From assembly GCA_015059045.1 (NCBI GenBank), contig SVBD01000003.1, positions 27,507 to 91,506 of the forward strand: a stretch of 64,000 nucleotides of DNA. The letters are read 5' to 3'. The stretch comes from Erysipelotrichaceae bacterium (GTDB lineage Bacteria > Bacillota_I > Bacilli_A > RFN20 > CAG-449). The notes below the pieces were generated by a model, which was given only the letters and a program-made list of their open reading frames with translations, did no database searches and was not told the origin of the DNA. Made by a program: the position numbers and the translations under genes. Positions 1-11,060 of the stretch are shown here, piece by piece (position 1 is the stretch's first letter; each line of letters starts with the position of its first letter).

Positions 1-1
1 T

Positions 2-1429
2 ATTAAGACTTCTGCAGCAAACGTCTTTGCAAAATTAAGATGTAATACTGCTATGTCATATGCAAAATATGATGAAGGTGAATTCAGATATCAAGACGCT
101 AACCAAGCTTATGAAGTTATCGCATTAAGATTCATTAATGAAGTTAACTCAAAAACAAACGGCGCAAATGGCACATTTGATACATTCATTCACGATTTCG
201 AATATGGTAAAGTTAGTAAAGGTACATATCGTATTATTCATAATGAAGAAACTAACCACTGTTTTGAAATGTATGATGGAAAGAGTATCGCAAATACAAT
301 TAATTTCTTCAAAGTAACTTTAGATTTAGATACAAATTTAGATGACAATAGCCAAATTTGGTTTGGCAAAGAATTATCAAATGGTTTATCTCTAGTATGT
401 GCATTCATGTTAATTCTTGCTCTTGTTTGCTTAGTAGTTGATTATGTTCCATTTATGAAATCAGTTGCTTTAGCAGGAAAAGCTAGATTAGCAAACGAAA
501 AAGAAATTAGAGAAGCTTATAGTGTTGATCAATACACAAATAAACATTCTACAGTTGCTAAGAAAGATATGACATTTGGTAAACGTGCATTATTCTGGTT
601 ACCAACAATTCTAACAGCAATTATCGCTTGCTTAGATTATATTCCTTTAGCTCGCTTATCAATGGATTTATTCCCAGATGCAGCAGGTAACGTATATACA
701 TTCTTCTTCCCAGCTAGAATGATGAACGCAGTATTCTTATGGGCAGTTGTCAATGGTTTAGTTGGCTTAGTTGTTTGGGTATTAACAAGTGTATTAGAAA
801 ATACATATTATATTATTCATAGCAAAATTACAGGAAGCGAATGTAAAGCTGACTGGTCTAAATTTAAAGGATTAAAGGTTAATCCTAAAGATTTAGGTAT
901 CACATTAGGTTTAGCAGTTGTTCTATTCTTTGTCTTCTATGGAGTATTACAAGTTGTATACATGGTTACTCACCAAGACTTTAGATTTATGTTAATTTCT
1001 GCTTCTCCATTACAAGGAAGATTCTTAGTAACATGGTTAATTTACTTAGCAGGATTCTATATATTCTACGTTTCTAACTCTATTAGAGTTAACTTAGGTG
1101 TTGCTCGTGAAGGATTTAAAGAATGGCAAGTAATGTTAGTTGGTTTACTAGCTAACTCAGTTGGTTTAGTATTCATTATCATTATCAACTACTTCCCATA
1201 CTTCACAACTGGTACAGTTTACTATGGATTCTATTCTGCAACAGATTTATCTGAAATGTGGTTATACATTAATATGATCTTCGGATTAATTCCAATGATG
1301 GGAATTCTTCCTATCTTCAATAGAATCGTCTATAAGAAGACAGGTAACGTATATGCTGGTGCATTATTATGGTGTATGATTTTCATCATGATGTCACTTT
1401 CAGCATCTATCTCATTCGTTCCAATGTAG
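2..1429 (+). CDS. C-terminal part of a multi-TM membrane protein (5' end lies outside the window)
   Basis: Frame stays open upstream of the ATG at 53 to the window edge; several hydrophobic helices; stop TAG followed by a hairpin terminator. Confidence 0.7.
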   Translation: MKTSAANVFAKLRCNTAMSYAKYDEGEFRYQDANQAYEVIALRFINEVNSKTNGANGTFDTFIHDFEYGKVSKGTYRIIHNEETNHCFEMYDGKSIANTINFFKVTLDLDTNLDDNSQIWFGKELSNGLSLVCAFMLILALVCLVVDYVPFMKSVALAGKARLANEKEIREAYSVDQYTNKHSTVAKKDMTFGKRALFWLPTILTAIIACLDYIPLARLSMDLFPDAAGNVYTFFFPARMMNAVFLWAVVNGLVGLVVWVLTSVLENTYYIIHSKITGSECKADWSKFKGLKVNPKDLGITLGLAVVLFFVFYGVLQVVYMVTHQDFRFMLISASPLQGRFLVTWLIYLAGFYIFYVSNSIRVNLGVAREGFKEWQVMLVGLLANSVGLVFIIIINYFPYFTTGTVYYGFYSATDLSEMWLYINMIFGLIPMMGILPIFNRIVYKKTGNVYAGALLWCMIFIMMSLSASISFVPM

Positions 1430-1457
1430 AAATTAGACAAATTTCTGAAAAACATAG

Positions 1458-1485
1458 GCGTAGTATTAATTACTACGCTTTTGTT
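1458..1485 (+). terminator. Rho-independent terminator
   Basis: GCGTAGTA-ttaat-TACTACGC followed by TTTTGTTTT. Confidence 0.8.
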
Positions 1486-1542
1486 TTGCTCAAAATTACT
1501 ATATTACATAAATAATTATTTAATTATTTAATTATTTTCTTG

Positions 1543-1548
1543 TATAAT
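1543..1548 (+). promoter_or_regulatory. Extended -10 (TG-TATAAT) promoter of the cdsA operon
   Basis: cttgTATAATagg about 25 nt before the cdsA ATG; overlaps the 5' end of the longer ORF call, which argues for the ATG at 1573. Confidence 0.5.
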
Positions 1549-1572
1549 AGGTATATTGAGAAGGTGAAGACT

Positions 1573-2559
1573 ATGAAAAAGAAAATATTAGAAGTAAATG
1601 AAATTTCTAGTTCAACAAAAAAGTCATTTATTATTAGAACAATTACTGCAATTGCAATGGCTCTAGTTTTAGTTCCTGCTGTAATTTTCGGTGATTTGTT
1701 CTTTGTTATACCTGTTGTATTAGTTTCATTTGTTGCTTTTTATGAATATATCAATGTTTTATCAACTAAGAAATATCCAAGATTTATTGATATATTCACA
1801 TTTTTAATGACAATTATATTAACTTATTGGGTATGGGCAAAACAAGGATTGACATCCGGATTTGTAAATGGTGATGGTCATATTATTTTAAATGATATTT
1901 CCATTTCAACTTTAGCATTAGCGACAATGATGCTGTTATTATTCTTATTTTCAATGATGTATACAAAATTTGATGTAACGGATGTTTGCTACTTACTAAC
2001 TATGGCTTTATTAATTAGCTTAGGATTCCAATCATTATTTTTCTTAAGATTTTCACCAATGTCATCATTAAGTGGGTTCTATGATTATAATGGTCATCAC
2101 ATGCAATCATCGTTATTGTTGTTCTATGTGGCTATAGGTTCTTTTGCTAGTGACATTGGAGCGTATTGTACAGGCATTCTATTTGGAAAACACAAGATGA
2201 ATCCAAGAATCTCTCCTAAGAAAACATGGGAAGGATTTGTCGGTGGAGTAGTTTTATCTTTCGCAGTTTCATTTGCATATGCAATGATTTTAGATGCTAA
2301 TGGAATTCCTTTATTAAAAACAATTTTAGATATAGAACACTGGTATAATATTTTAATTTTATCTCTTGCTATGCCATTTATTTCTGTCCTTGGAGATTTT
2401 CTTTTCTCTGCGTTAAAAAGATTCTATAACAGAAAAGATTTCTCAAATGTACTTCCAGGGCATGGTGGAGTATTAGATCGTATTGATTCATTATTAGTAA
2501 CTTCATTAGTTGTTACATTATTAATTTTGGCATTTAGTTTTTACAGAGGATTATTTTAA
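1573..2559 (+). CDS. cdsA: Phosphatidate cytidylyltransferase
   Basis: C-terminal CdsA signature (KMNPRISPKKTWEGFVGG...SVLGDFLFSALKR...LPGHGGVLDRIDSL); start moved to ATG 1573 behind an SD-like sequence. Confidence 0.95.
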   Translation: MKKKILEVNEISSSTKKSFIIRTITAIAMALVLVPAVIFGDLFFVIPVVLVSFVAFYEYINVLSTKKYPRFIDIFTFLMTIILTYWVWAKQGLTSGFVNGDGHIILNDISISTLALATMMLLLFLFSMMYTKFDVTDVCYLLTMALLISLGFQSLFFLRFSPMSSLSGFYDYNGHHMQSSLLLFYVAIGSFASDIGAYCTGILFGKHKMNPRISPKKTWEGFVGGVVLSFAVSFAYAMILDANGIPLLKTILDIEHWYNILILSLAMPFISVLGDFLFSALKRFYNRKDFSNVLPGHGGVLDRIDSLLVTSLVVTLLILAFSFYRGLF

Positions 2560-3719
2560 TGAAAGAAATTATTCTTCTTGGAGCAACTGGATCGATTGGG
2601 AAACAAACACAAGATATTATTTTAGATAATTCAAATGATTTTTCTTTAGTAGGAATTTCTATTGGAAATCAAGTCAATTTACTAGAAGGGATAATATCTA
2701 GATTTAGTTCTATTAAATCCGTATGCTTAAAAAATTATCAAGATTTTTTAGAATATAAAGAAAAGTATCCAAGTATTAATTTTTACTATGGAGATGAGGG
2801 TTTATTAGAACTTATTACTAATACATCCTGTTCCATGGTAGTTAATGCTTTAGTAGGTTTTGTAGGTTTTCTTCCTTCTTTACATACTGTTAGTAAGGGT
2901 CTTGATTTAGCGCTCGCTAATAAAGAATCGCTAGTAGTTGGTGGAGAATTAATTAAACAAGAAATCAAAAAAACTGGCGCGCACTTATATGCAATCGATA
3001 GTGAACATTGTGCATTAAGTAAATGTTTAGAAGGAAAAAAGAAAGAAGATATCAAAAACTTAGTTATTACTGCTAGCGGAGGAAGTTTTAGAGATTATTC
3101 TTTAAATGAACTTGAAAATGTTACTTTAAAAGAGGCATTAAAACATCCATCTTGGTCAATGGGAAATAAGATTACTATCGATTCTGCAACGATGATGAAT
3201 AAAGGTTTTGAAATTATTGAAGCAATGCATTTATTTGGTTTTTCTTTAGATCAAGTTAAAGTACTTCTTCATGATGAATCTATTATTCATTCACTTGTTG
3301 AATTTATCGATAATTCGTATTTATGTGATATTGGACCAACTGATATGAAGGTAGCAATTAGTTATGCTTTATATCAAAACTCAAGACATCTATTGAATGT
3401 AGAACCATTAGATTTTACAAAATTAAATGGATTACATTTTAGAAAATTAGATTTAGAAAGATATCCTTGCTTATCTTTAGCGTATGAAGCTATTAGAAAA
3501 GGAGGAAGTGCGCCTTGCGTATTAAATCGAAGCAATGAAGAAGCAGTGTATAGTTTCTTAAAAGGGGAAATAAAATATACTGATATCTCAAAAGTTGTTC
3601 AAGAAGTATTATCTGCTCATGAGGTGATTTCTTCGCCTACTAAAGAAGATATTATTAAAGTTGATACTTGGGCAAAAAATAAAAGTGAAGAAATTATTAG
3701 GAGGTTAGTAAAATGGTAG
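2559..3719 (+). CDS. dxr: 1-deoxy-D-xylulose 5-phosphate reductoisomerase
   Basis: LGATGSIGKQTQDI N-terminus, ANKESLVVGG, DSEHCAL, ITASGGSFRDY, HPSWSMGNKITIDSATMMNKGFE; TAATG overlap with cdsA. Confidence 0.97.
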   Translation: MKEIILLGATGSIGKQTQDIILDNSNDFSLVGISIGNQVNLLEGIISRFSSIKSVCLKNYQDFLEYKEKYPSINFYYGDEGLLELITNTSCSMVVNALVGFVGFLPSLHTVSKGLDLALANKESLVVGGELIKQEIKKTGAHLYAIDSEHCALSKCLEGKKKEDIKNLVITASGGSFRDYSLNELENVTLKEALKHPSWSMGNKITIDSATMMNKGFEIIEAMHLFGFSLDQVKVLLHDESIIHSLVEFIDNSYLCDIGPTDMKVAISYALYQNSRHLLNVEPLDFTKLNGLHFRKLDLERYPCLSLAYEAIRKGGSAPCVLNRSNEEAVYSFLKGEIKYTDISKVVQEVLSAHEVISSPTKEDIIKVDTWAKNKSEEIIRRLVKW

Positions 3720-4888
3720 TATTAGATACGATTGTAAATATTATTGTTTTAGTATTAAGTCTAAGTGTATTAATTTGTTTACACGAATTAGGCCACTTAT
3801 TAATGGCTAAAAAATTTAACGTATTCTGTGCTGAATATTCTATAGGTATGGGGCCATTAATTTATAAACGTAAAAAAGAAGGACAAGAAACTCAATTTTC
3901 TATTCGTGCTTTACCAATTGGTGGTTATGTTGCTATGGCTGGTGAAGGAAGTGAAGAAATTGAAGATTTTAAAGATGTTCCTAAAGAAAGATTCTTAACT
4001 AGTATTGCTAGATGGAAAAGAGCTTTAATCATGGTTGCAGGTGTTACTGTAAACTTTCTACTAGCAATTGTTCTTTTCTTTGCTTCTGGATTGATGTCAC
4101 CAATTCTAGATAATTCTTATCGTTCATTACAAGTTGTTGAATCTAGTGAAGAAGTTACATATTTAGCTTATGAAGCAGGATTAACAAGTAATGATAATAT
4201 CAAACATGTTGAATTTGTTATTGAAAATAATGGTAAGACTTTACCAGTTAGTTTTGATATTGAAGATGGAAGAGATTTATACTATGCATTAAACTTATTT
4301 GCTTTAGAAGATAGTCCTTACTATAATAGTGAATTTTCTTCACCTTCTTCAGAAAATGATAAATGGAAGTTTACTTTAACTACTGATACAAATAAAAAAG
4401 TTGAATTTACATTAGCCGCTAGTGAAGTTCAAAATAAAAAAGTCAGTGGAACTGAAATTGTTTATGTTTGGAATATGAATGAATTAGGTGTTGCGTTTAA
4501 TACTAGAGGTCGTACATTTACTGAAGGTGTTGATAGGGCAACTGATCAATTTGTTACATCATTAACTTCATTTAAAGTATTATTTGAACCAGGTGGATGG
4601 GAAAACTTAGGTGGTATTATTTCGGTTTATACAGTTAGTTCAATGGCTACAGATGTAGGTTTCTATTACTACTTATATGTATGGGGATATATTTCATTAA
4701 ACTTAGCTATTGTTAATTTACTTCCTTTCCCAGGATTAGATGGATGGCATTTAGTTGTCTGTGCTTTTGAAGGTATTACAAGAAGAGATATGCCTTCTAA
4801 AGTTAGAGATATTATGTCAGTTATTGGAACAATATTACTATTTGGATTAATGATTTTTGTAACAGTACTAGATATTATAAGATTGTAG
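3713..4888 (+). CDS. rseP: RIP metalloprotease RseP (site-2 protease family)
   Basis: HELGHLLMAKKF zinc motif, GMGPLIY, NLLPFPGLDGWHL second motif; position after dxr. Confidence 0.93.
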   Translation: MVVLDTIVNIIVLVLSLSVLICLHELGHLLMAKKFNVFCAEYSIGMGPLIYKRKKEGQETQFSIRALPIGGYVAMAGEGSEEIEDFKDVPKERFLTSIARWKRALIMVAGVTVNFLLAIVLFFASGLMSPILDNSYRSLQVVESSEEVTYLAYEAGLTSNDNIKHVEFVIENNGKTLPVSFDIEDGRDLYYALNLFALEDSPYYNSEFSSPSSENDKWKFTLTTDTNKKVEFTLAASEVQNKKVSGTEIVYVWNMNELGVAFNTRGRTFTEGVDRATDQFVTSLTSFKVLFEPGGWENLGGIISVYTVSSMATDVGFYYYLYVWGYISLNLAIVNLLPFPGLDGWHLVVCAFEGITRRDMPSKVRDIMSVIGTILLFGLMIFVTVLDIIRL

Positions 4889-4903
4889 TAAGAGGTGTTT
4901 TTA

Positions 4904-7900
4904 ATGGATGAATTATGTCTTAGGTTTTTAAAGAAAATCGGGGTAACTAATTTAGATTATTATCAAAATTGTTCTTTAAAAGTTAATGCGAATGATAAAG
5001 AATCAGGTATCTGCTATGTAACATTTACTAGCAGAGATTGTTTTCAATATGTCGCCGCTAAAGAATTATTAGATAAGTTAGATTCATCTCCATTTAAAAC
5101 AAGTGTCACTTTTGTTTATGAAAATCCAATTACTCCTGAACAAGCATATGCTTTATTAAGAGATGAATTATTTTATAACACAGGTTTAGATCAAGATAAA
5201 ATGCCATTTTGCACGAAGAAGAAAAATGAATTATTCTTTATGTTTTATGGAAAAATTCATTATGATACATTTGCTCCTGTTGTTCAAATGTGGGAAGAGT
5301 TATTTGATCAATTAGATATTCCATATGATATTAGAACTGATATTAGCTATGCAAATGAAGAAGTAATGAAAGAAAGAGAAAGACTTTTTGATGAAGGATT
5401 AAGAAATAGTATTAAGGAAAACTATAAAAATAGAATGGAGGTAATCTATTCTCAAGAAGAAAATCATCAAAGAGTAAAAGGAAATTATAAAAAAGTAAAT
5501 ATTTGCGAAATTGATGAAACAATGCAAAACGTTACTATTGATGGAGAAGTATTCTTCGTAGAAGAAAGAATGTCTAAAAAAGGTAGACAAATCATTTCTT
5601 TATACGTATATGACCATACTGATTCTATCATTGTTATGTTATTTGAAAATCGTCGTAATTTCGCTCCAGATAAAATTAGTAAATATAAGGAAAAAGGGGC
5701 TCATATCACAATTAGAGGGGGAGTATCTTTTTCTAAGTTTAGCAACGAAATTCAAATTGTCGCAGATTATATTAATATAAACCCAGAACCATTTAATGAA
5801 GAAAGAATTGACTCTTCTGAAGAAAAAAGAGTAGAATTACATGCTCATAGTAAAATGTCTACAATGGATGGAGTTTGTACTGTTGATTCTTATTTTAAAC
5901 AAGCAAGCAAATGGGGTCATAAAGCTTTAGCGATTACTGATCATGAAAATGTTCAAGCTTTCCCTGAAGTTCAAGAAGCATCAAAAAAATATGGAGTTAA
6001 AGCTTTATATGGATGTGAAATGAATATGATTGATGATCAACTTGAATATATTTATAATCCTTCTGAAGTAGAATTACATAACGCGACTTATGTTGTATTT
6101 GACTTTGAAACAACAGGTTTATCAGCAAGATATGATAGGATTATTGAATTTGGCGCAGTTAAGTTTAAAGATGGTTTAGTTGTTGATTCAATGGACTTCT
6201 TTGTTGATCCAGAAATACCTATTTCCAAATTTATTCAAGAAAAGACCAAGATTACTAACGCTATGGTAAGAGGTCAAAAAGGTATTAAAGAAGCATTAAG
6301 ATTAATTCAAAACTTTATTGGTGATAGTATTTTAGTTACTCATAATGCTAGTTTTGATATTGGTTTCTTAAATGAAGCTTTCTTAAATAATGGTGGAAGT
6401 ATGATTACTAATCCAGTAATTGATACCTTAAGTTTATCTAGATATCTTTTCCCTGATCATAAGTCTCATTCACTTGGCTCTTTGTGTCGTCAATTTGAAG
6501 TTAATTATGATGAAAACGTCGCCCATAGAGCGGATTATGACGCAAGCGTTTTAAATGATGCATGGCAAGCAATGCTAGCGATGATAACTAAAGATAATCT
6601 ACATATTAAACATAAGGACTTACAAAATTTAAGAAATGATAAAATGTTGAAAAATCTTCGTCCAAGTCATGTTCAAGTATATGCAAAGAACGCTCAAGGA
6701 TTAAAAGATTTATTTAAATTAGTAAGTATGTCTGCAACTACTTATTTTGCAGGTGGAACTAGAATTCCAAGAAAACTAATAGAAGAATATCGAGAAAATT
6801 TAATTATTGGTTCTTCTTGTTTTAATGGAGAAGTATTCCAAACAGCTTTAACTCGTGGAGAAAATGTACTTTTAGAAGTAATGAAATTCTACGATTTTAT
6901 TGAAGTTCAACCTCCAGCAAACTATATTTATTTAGTTAATATGGGACAAATTCGTTCGGAAGAACAAATTAAAACTATTATTAGTGATGTTTATAAAGCC
7001 GCTAGTAAAATAGGTAAGAAAGTGGTCGCTACAGGAGATTGTCACTATTTATCTAAAGAAGATAAAATCTTTAGAGATGTTTATGTCTTCGCTAAAGCTG
7101 TAGGTGGAGGACGTCACCCTCTTAACCCACATAGAAGAGATAAAGTTTATTTTGATAATCCTGATCAACACTTTAGAACAACTACTGAAATGCTTGAAGC
7201 TTTTAGTTTCTTAGGTGAAGATATTGCAAAAGAGATTGTTATTACCAATAGTAATTTGATTGCTTCTCAAACTGAAGAATTATTCCCAATTAAGAATGGA
7301 TTATATCCTCCACATATTGAAAACTGTGATAAAAAACTAATTGATATGTGCTATGAAACAGCACATAAATTATATGGAAATCCATTACCTAAAATTGTTG
7401 ATGATAGATTAAAAGCTGAATTAGATGGTATTGTTAAGTATGGATATTCTGTTCAATATTATATTGCTCATTGTATTGTTAAGAAGTCTCGTGAAGATGG
7501 ATTCATGGTAGGTTCTAGAGGTAGTGTAGGTTCTTCTTTAGTCGCTTTTATGTCTAATATTACTGAAGTTAATGCTTTACAACCTCACTATAGATGTCCA
7601 GAATGTAAACATTCAATTTGGGATGTTGATACAAAATTATATCGTTCAGGATATGATTTACCTGATAGATATTGTCCTCATTGCGGAAAGAGAATGGTTA
7701 AAGATGGACAAAATATTCCATTTGCAACGTTCTTAGGATTCCACGCTGAGAAGGTACCTGATATTGATTTAAACTTCTCGGGTGATTATCAAGCTGTTGC
7801 TCATAATATGACAAAAGTATTACTAGGTGAAAAGAATGTATATCGTGCAGGTACTATAGAAACTGTCGCTGAAAAAACTGCCTTTGGTTATGCCTTAGGT

Positions 7901-9208
7901 TATTATGAATCTTTAGGTATTGATCCAAGTAAAATTAAAAGTGCAGAGAAGACTCGTTTAGCAATTAATTGTCAAGATGTTAAAAGAACAACAGGCCAAC
8001 ACCCTGGTGGTATTATTGTTATTCCAGACGATATGGAAGTATTTGACTTTACTCCAATTCAATACCCGGCAGATGATGTTAATGCAGCTTGGAAGACTAC
8101 TCACTTCGACTTCCATAAGATTCATGATAACGTATTAAAACTTGACTTATTAGGTCACGTTGATCCTACTGCATTAAAAATGCTTGGTGATATTACTGGT
8201 ATTAAGCCAGAGGATATTCCTCTTGATGATAAAAATATGATTTCATTATTTAGTAGTGATAAGGCGTTAAAACGTCATTCGAACTACATGAATGAAATTA
8301 ATGGGGCATTAGGTCTACCTGAATTTGGCACTAACCTTTCTAGACAAATGTTAATTGCAACTAATCCTAAGACATTTGCGGACTTATTAATTATTTCTGG
8401 CTTGTCTCACGGTACTGATGTATGGAAGGGTAATGCTGAAGATTTAATCAATAATGGAACTTGTACACTTCAAGAAGTTATTGGATGTCGTGATGATATT
8501 ATGGTGTGGTTATCAAGTCAAGGAATTGATAATTCTACTGCTTTTAAAATTATGGAAGACGTTAGAAAAGGAAAACGTTTAAAACCAGAATATGAAGACT
8601 TATTAAGAGAACATAAGATTCCTGAATATTACATTAATGCTTGTAATAAGATTAAATATCTTTTCCCTAAAGCTCACGCAGTTGCTTATGTTATGATGGC
8701 ATGTCGTGTTGCTTGGTATAAGGTTTATTATCCTCTTGAATATTATGCAACTTATTTCTCAACTAGAGTTCACCAATTTGATATTCAAGTTATGTCAAAA
8801 GGTGAAAAAGCAATTATTGCTAAGTTAGAAGAGTATAAGAAATTAAGAGCAAGTGGAGTTAAGCTTTCTCCAAAGGATGAAGAAATTGATAAATGTTTAT
8901 GCGTAGCTTTAGAAATGTGTGAAAGGGGATACGATATCTCAATGATTAATTTAAATCGTTCGGTATCTAGATATTGGGTTGTCGATAAAGAGCATAATTG
9001 TATTATCCCGCCATTTAATGTATTAGATGGTTTAGGAGAAGCTGCGGCAGAAACAGTAGTAGAAGCAAGAAATAAGCGTCCATTTATGTCAATTGAAGAT
9101 TTACAAAGTAGAACTAGATTATCTCAACAACACATTGAAACTATGAAACGTTTAAACGTATTAAAGGATCTACCTGAATCAGATCAGTTATCTTTATTTG
9201 ATTGGTAA
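4904..9208 (+). CDS. polC: DNA polymerase III PolC-type alpha subunit
   Basis: PHP motif (ELHAHSKMSTMDGV), inserted DEDD exonuclease (YVVFDFETTGLSARYDRIIEFGAVK), zinc motif CPECKHSIWDV...CPHCGKRM, PDIDLNFSGDYQ catalytic motif. Confidence 0.97.
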   Translation: MDELCLRFLKKIGVTNLDYYQNCSLKVNANDKESGICYVTFTSRDCFQYVAAKELLDKLDSSPFKTSVTFVYENPITPEQAYALLRDELFYNTGLDQDKMPFCTKKKNELFFMFYGKIHYDTFAPVVQMWEELFDQLDIPYDIRTDISYANEEVMKERERLFDEGLRNSIKENYKNRMEVIYSQEENHQRVKGNYKKVNICEIDETMQNVTIDGEVFFVEERMSKKGRQIISLYVYDHTDSIIVMLFENRRNFAPDKISKYKEKGAHITIRGGVSFSKFSNEIQIVADYININPEPFNEERIDSSEEKRVELHAHSKMSTMDGVCTVDSYFKQASKWGHKALAITDHENVQAFPEVQEASKKYGVKALYGCEMNMIDDQLEYIYNPSEVELHNATYVVFDFETTGLSARYDRIIEFGAVKFKDGLVVDSMDFFVDPEIPISKFIQEKTKITNAMVRGQKGIKEALRLIQNFIGDSILVTHNASFDIGFLNEAFLNNGGSMITNPVIDTLSLSRYLFPDHKSHSLGSLCRQFEVNYDENVAHRADYDASVLNDAWQAMLAMITKDNLHIKHKDLQNLRNDKMLKNLRPSHVQVYAKNAQGLKDLFKLVSMSATTYFAGGTRIPRKLIEEYRENLIIGSSCFNGEVFQTALTRGENVLLEVMKFYDFIEVQPPANYIYLVNMGQIRSEEQIKTIISDVYKAASKIGKKVVATGDCHYLSKEDKIFRDVYVFAKAVGGGRHPLNPHRRDKVYFDNPDQHFRTTTEMLEAFSFLGEDIAKEIVITNSNLIASQTEELFPIKNGLYPPHIENCDKKLIDMCYETAHKLYGNPLPKIVDDRLKAELDGIVKYGYSVQYYIAHCIVKKSREDGFMVGSRGSVGSSLVAFMSNITEVNALQPHYRCPECKHSIWDVDTKLYRSGYDLPDRYCPHCGKRMVKDGQNIPFATFLGFHAEKVPDIDLNFSGDYQAVAHNMTKVLLGEKNVYRAGTIETVAEKTAFGYALGYYESLGIDPSKIKSAEKTRLAINCQDVKRTTGQHPGGIIVIPDDMEVFDFTPIQYPADDVNAAWKTTHFDFHKIHDNVLKLDLLGHVDPTALKMLGDITGIKPEDIPLDDKNMISLFSSDKALKRHSNYMNEINGALGLPEFGTNLSRQMLIATNPKTFADLLIISGLSHGTDVWKGNAEDLINNGTCTLQEVIGCRDDIMVWLSSQGIDNSTAFKIMEDVRKGKRLKPEYEDLLREHKIPEYYINACNKIKYLFPKAHAVAYVMMACRVAWYKVYYPLEYYATYFSTRVHQFDIQVMSKGEKAIIAKLEEYKKLRASGVKLSPKDEEIDKCLCVALEMCERGYDISMINLNRSVSRYWVVDKEHNCIIPPFNVLDGLGEAAAETVVEARNKRPFMSIEDLQSRTRLSQQHIETMKRLNVLKDLPESDQLSLFDW

Positions 9209-9213
9209 TATAT

Positions 9214-9735
9214 ATGAAGATAGCAATTATTGGTTTTGCAGGAAGTGGGAAATCTACTTTAGCTACTAAACTTTCTAGAATATATAATCTTCCATTATTA
9301 CATATGGATAAAATTAGTTTTTATCCTAATTGGGTTGAAAATACAAATGAAGAAAGAATTACGTTATTATCTAAGTTTTTAAAGGAAAACTCTGATGGAT
9401 GGATAATTGATGGTAATTATTCTAAGGTACTATTTGATCAACGAATGGAAGAAGCTGATGAGATTATCTTTTTAAAATTTAATCGTTTTACTTGTTATTT
9501 ATCCGCGAGAAAAAGAGCGAAAATGTATAAAGGGAAAAATAGAGAATCAGCTCCAGAAGGATGTGAAGAAAATTTTTCTTACTCATTTAGACATTGGATT
9601 TTAATCGAAGGAAGAAGAAAAAGAAGAACAAGAAAATTCAATCAAGTATTAATTGAACATAAAGATAAAACAAAGGTATTTAAAAATAGAAGACAAGTTA
9701 ATAAATATTTAGAAGCATTAGAAAAGGCGATTTAA
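9214..9735 (+). CDS. P-loop AAA/adenylate-kinase-like protein (topology modulation protein, FlaR type)
   Basis: IAIIGFAGSGKSTLA Walker A, HMDKISFYPNW, WIIDGNY, RHWILIEGRRKRR. Confidence 0.8.
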   Translation: MKIAIIGFAGSGKSTLATKLSRIYNLPLLHMDKISFYPNWVENTNEERITLLSKFLKENSDGWIIDGNYSKVLFDQRMEEADEIIFLKFNRFTCYLSARKRAKMYKGKNRESAPEGCEENFSYSFRHWILIEGRRKRRTRKFNQVLIEHKDKTKVFKNRRQVNKYLEALEKAI

Positions 9736-9751
9736 TTTAATCGCCTTTTTT
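9722..9751. terminator. Bidirectional terminator between convergent genes, overlapping both 3' ends
   Basis: AAAAGGCGATT-taat-TTAATCGCCTTTTTT; both stop codons lie inside the hairpin. Confidence 0.85.
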
Positions 9752-10891
9752 GCTATTTATATAGTTTTGGATTAATAGTTTTTGATAAGGAGAATAAGAA
9801 GTATACTCTCTAATTTCATAACCATTTTTATCTACTTCTCCAGTTGGTCTACTTTGACTTACATCATCATAACTATCTGTTCCATCCTTTTCGCCATTTA
9901 ATGAAAGATATAAATCATTGAAGAATGTGGATATGTCATCTAATAAATCGTGTTCTTCAAAGAAAGAATAATAATCATTATTGTCTTTTGATATTTGAGA
10001 AGAAATTTTAGGTAGTAATTCTAAATACTCTTTTCTATTGGTAAAGGCTTTGATTTCTAAAAGTCTACTAAAACCCCTAAAATAACCAGAATATCTTACA
10101 TAAGGAATATCACTTGTGATGCAAATATATAAGGCAACAGTATTAGCGTCATCTTCTCGCATAACTCCTTTTAGGTGAGCAATTTCATGTGCCATGGTAA
10201 AAGGAATGTCAATAGAAGGCATTTGATAATTAATATTTGCTTCAGCGGTAAAAGGGAAATCGATTCCAGTAATTTGTAATTCGTTTAAAATGAAAGATAA
10301 CCAAGTGGCTTTTGGTCTAGCTGTGAAATCATAATAATAGTTGAATTGATCTAATCTGTCACATTCATCCATCATAATTTTTGCTAAATTTTTAAAAGAG
10401 TAAGGACATTTACTAACACCTTTTTCATCTTTTTCAAACGAAAGAGAAAGCTGATTATAATCTTTTAAATAATAATCTATTGCATCATCAATTAAATAAG
10501 TGGTAACTTCTCCTTCATAGAAAGGTAATTCAATTTCACTTCTTTGATAACAAACTCCACAGACAGAGATAAATGAATCTATTAATATTAATGAAAATAA
10601 TGAGATGAAAATAAAATATCTAAATAATTTATCTTTGTTTCTTTTTATGGAATAAATAATGAGTTTGATTAATAAAAATAAAGCGATAGAAACAATAATA
10701 ATTAATACAATTTCAAACAATGAAAAAGAAATTAAATTGGAAATGCTACCGATTATTTTAACCAAAAAAGAAGATATATTAAGAGCGAAAAAATCACTCA
10801 TAGAAGAAGTGGATCTAAATATTAATAAGATTATTAGTAAAACTAATAAAACTCCAATAGTTATTAATTTTCCTTTGTTTTTTCTAATCAT
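9737..10891 (-). CDS. DUF3810-type membrane zinc metallopeptidase-like protein
   Basis: Three N-terminal TM helices; PFTMAHEIAHLKGVMREDDAN (HExxH); start taken at the ATG at 10891 with GAGGT SD. Confidence 0.75.
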   Translation of the reverse strand: MIRKNKGKLITIGVLLVLLIILLIFRSTSSMSDFFALNISSFLVKIIGSISNLISFSLFEIVLIIIVSIALFLLIKLIIYSIKRNKDKLFRYFIFISLFSLILIDSFISVCGVCYQRSEIELPFYEGEVTTYLIDDAIDYYLKDYNQLSLSFEKDEKGVSKCPYSFKNLAKIMMDECDRLDQFNYYYDFTARPKATWLSFILNELQITGIDFPFTAEANINYQMPSIDIPFTMAHEIAHLKGVMREDDANTVALYICITSDIPYVRYSGYFRGFSRLLEIKAFTNRKEYLELLPKISSQISKDNNDYYSFFEEHDLLDDISTFFNDLYLSLNGEKDGTDSYDDVSQSRPTGEVDKNGYEIREYTSYSPYQKLLIQNYINSKKGD

Positions 10892-11060
10892 CTTTTGTTG
10901 ACCTCGTATATATTTGTATACTACCATTTGCAAAAAATTAATTAAATATTTTTTTGAATAAGAACAATTATTTTGGTAAATAGTAAATTAATATAAAAGT
11001 AACTATACTTTTATTGAAGTTTATTGATATAATAATATAAACAAACAGGGGGAAGTCGTT

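Noticed and set aside
2786-3055. 89-aa minus ORF within dxr
   Set aside because: Antisense to a strongly conserved enzyme, no independent signals.
10659-10901. 80-aa plus ORF opposite the DUF3810 gene start
   Set aside because: Antisense shadow ORF; ends in TGA, unlike every real gene in the window.
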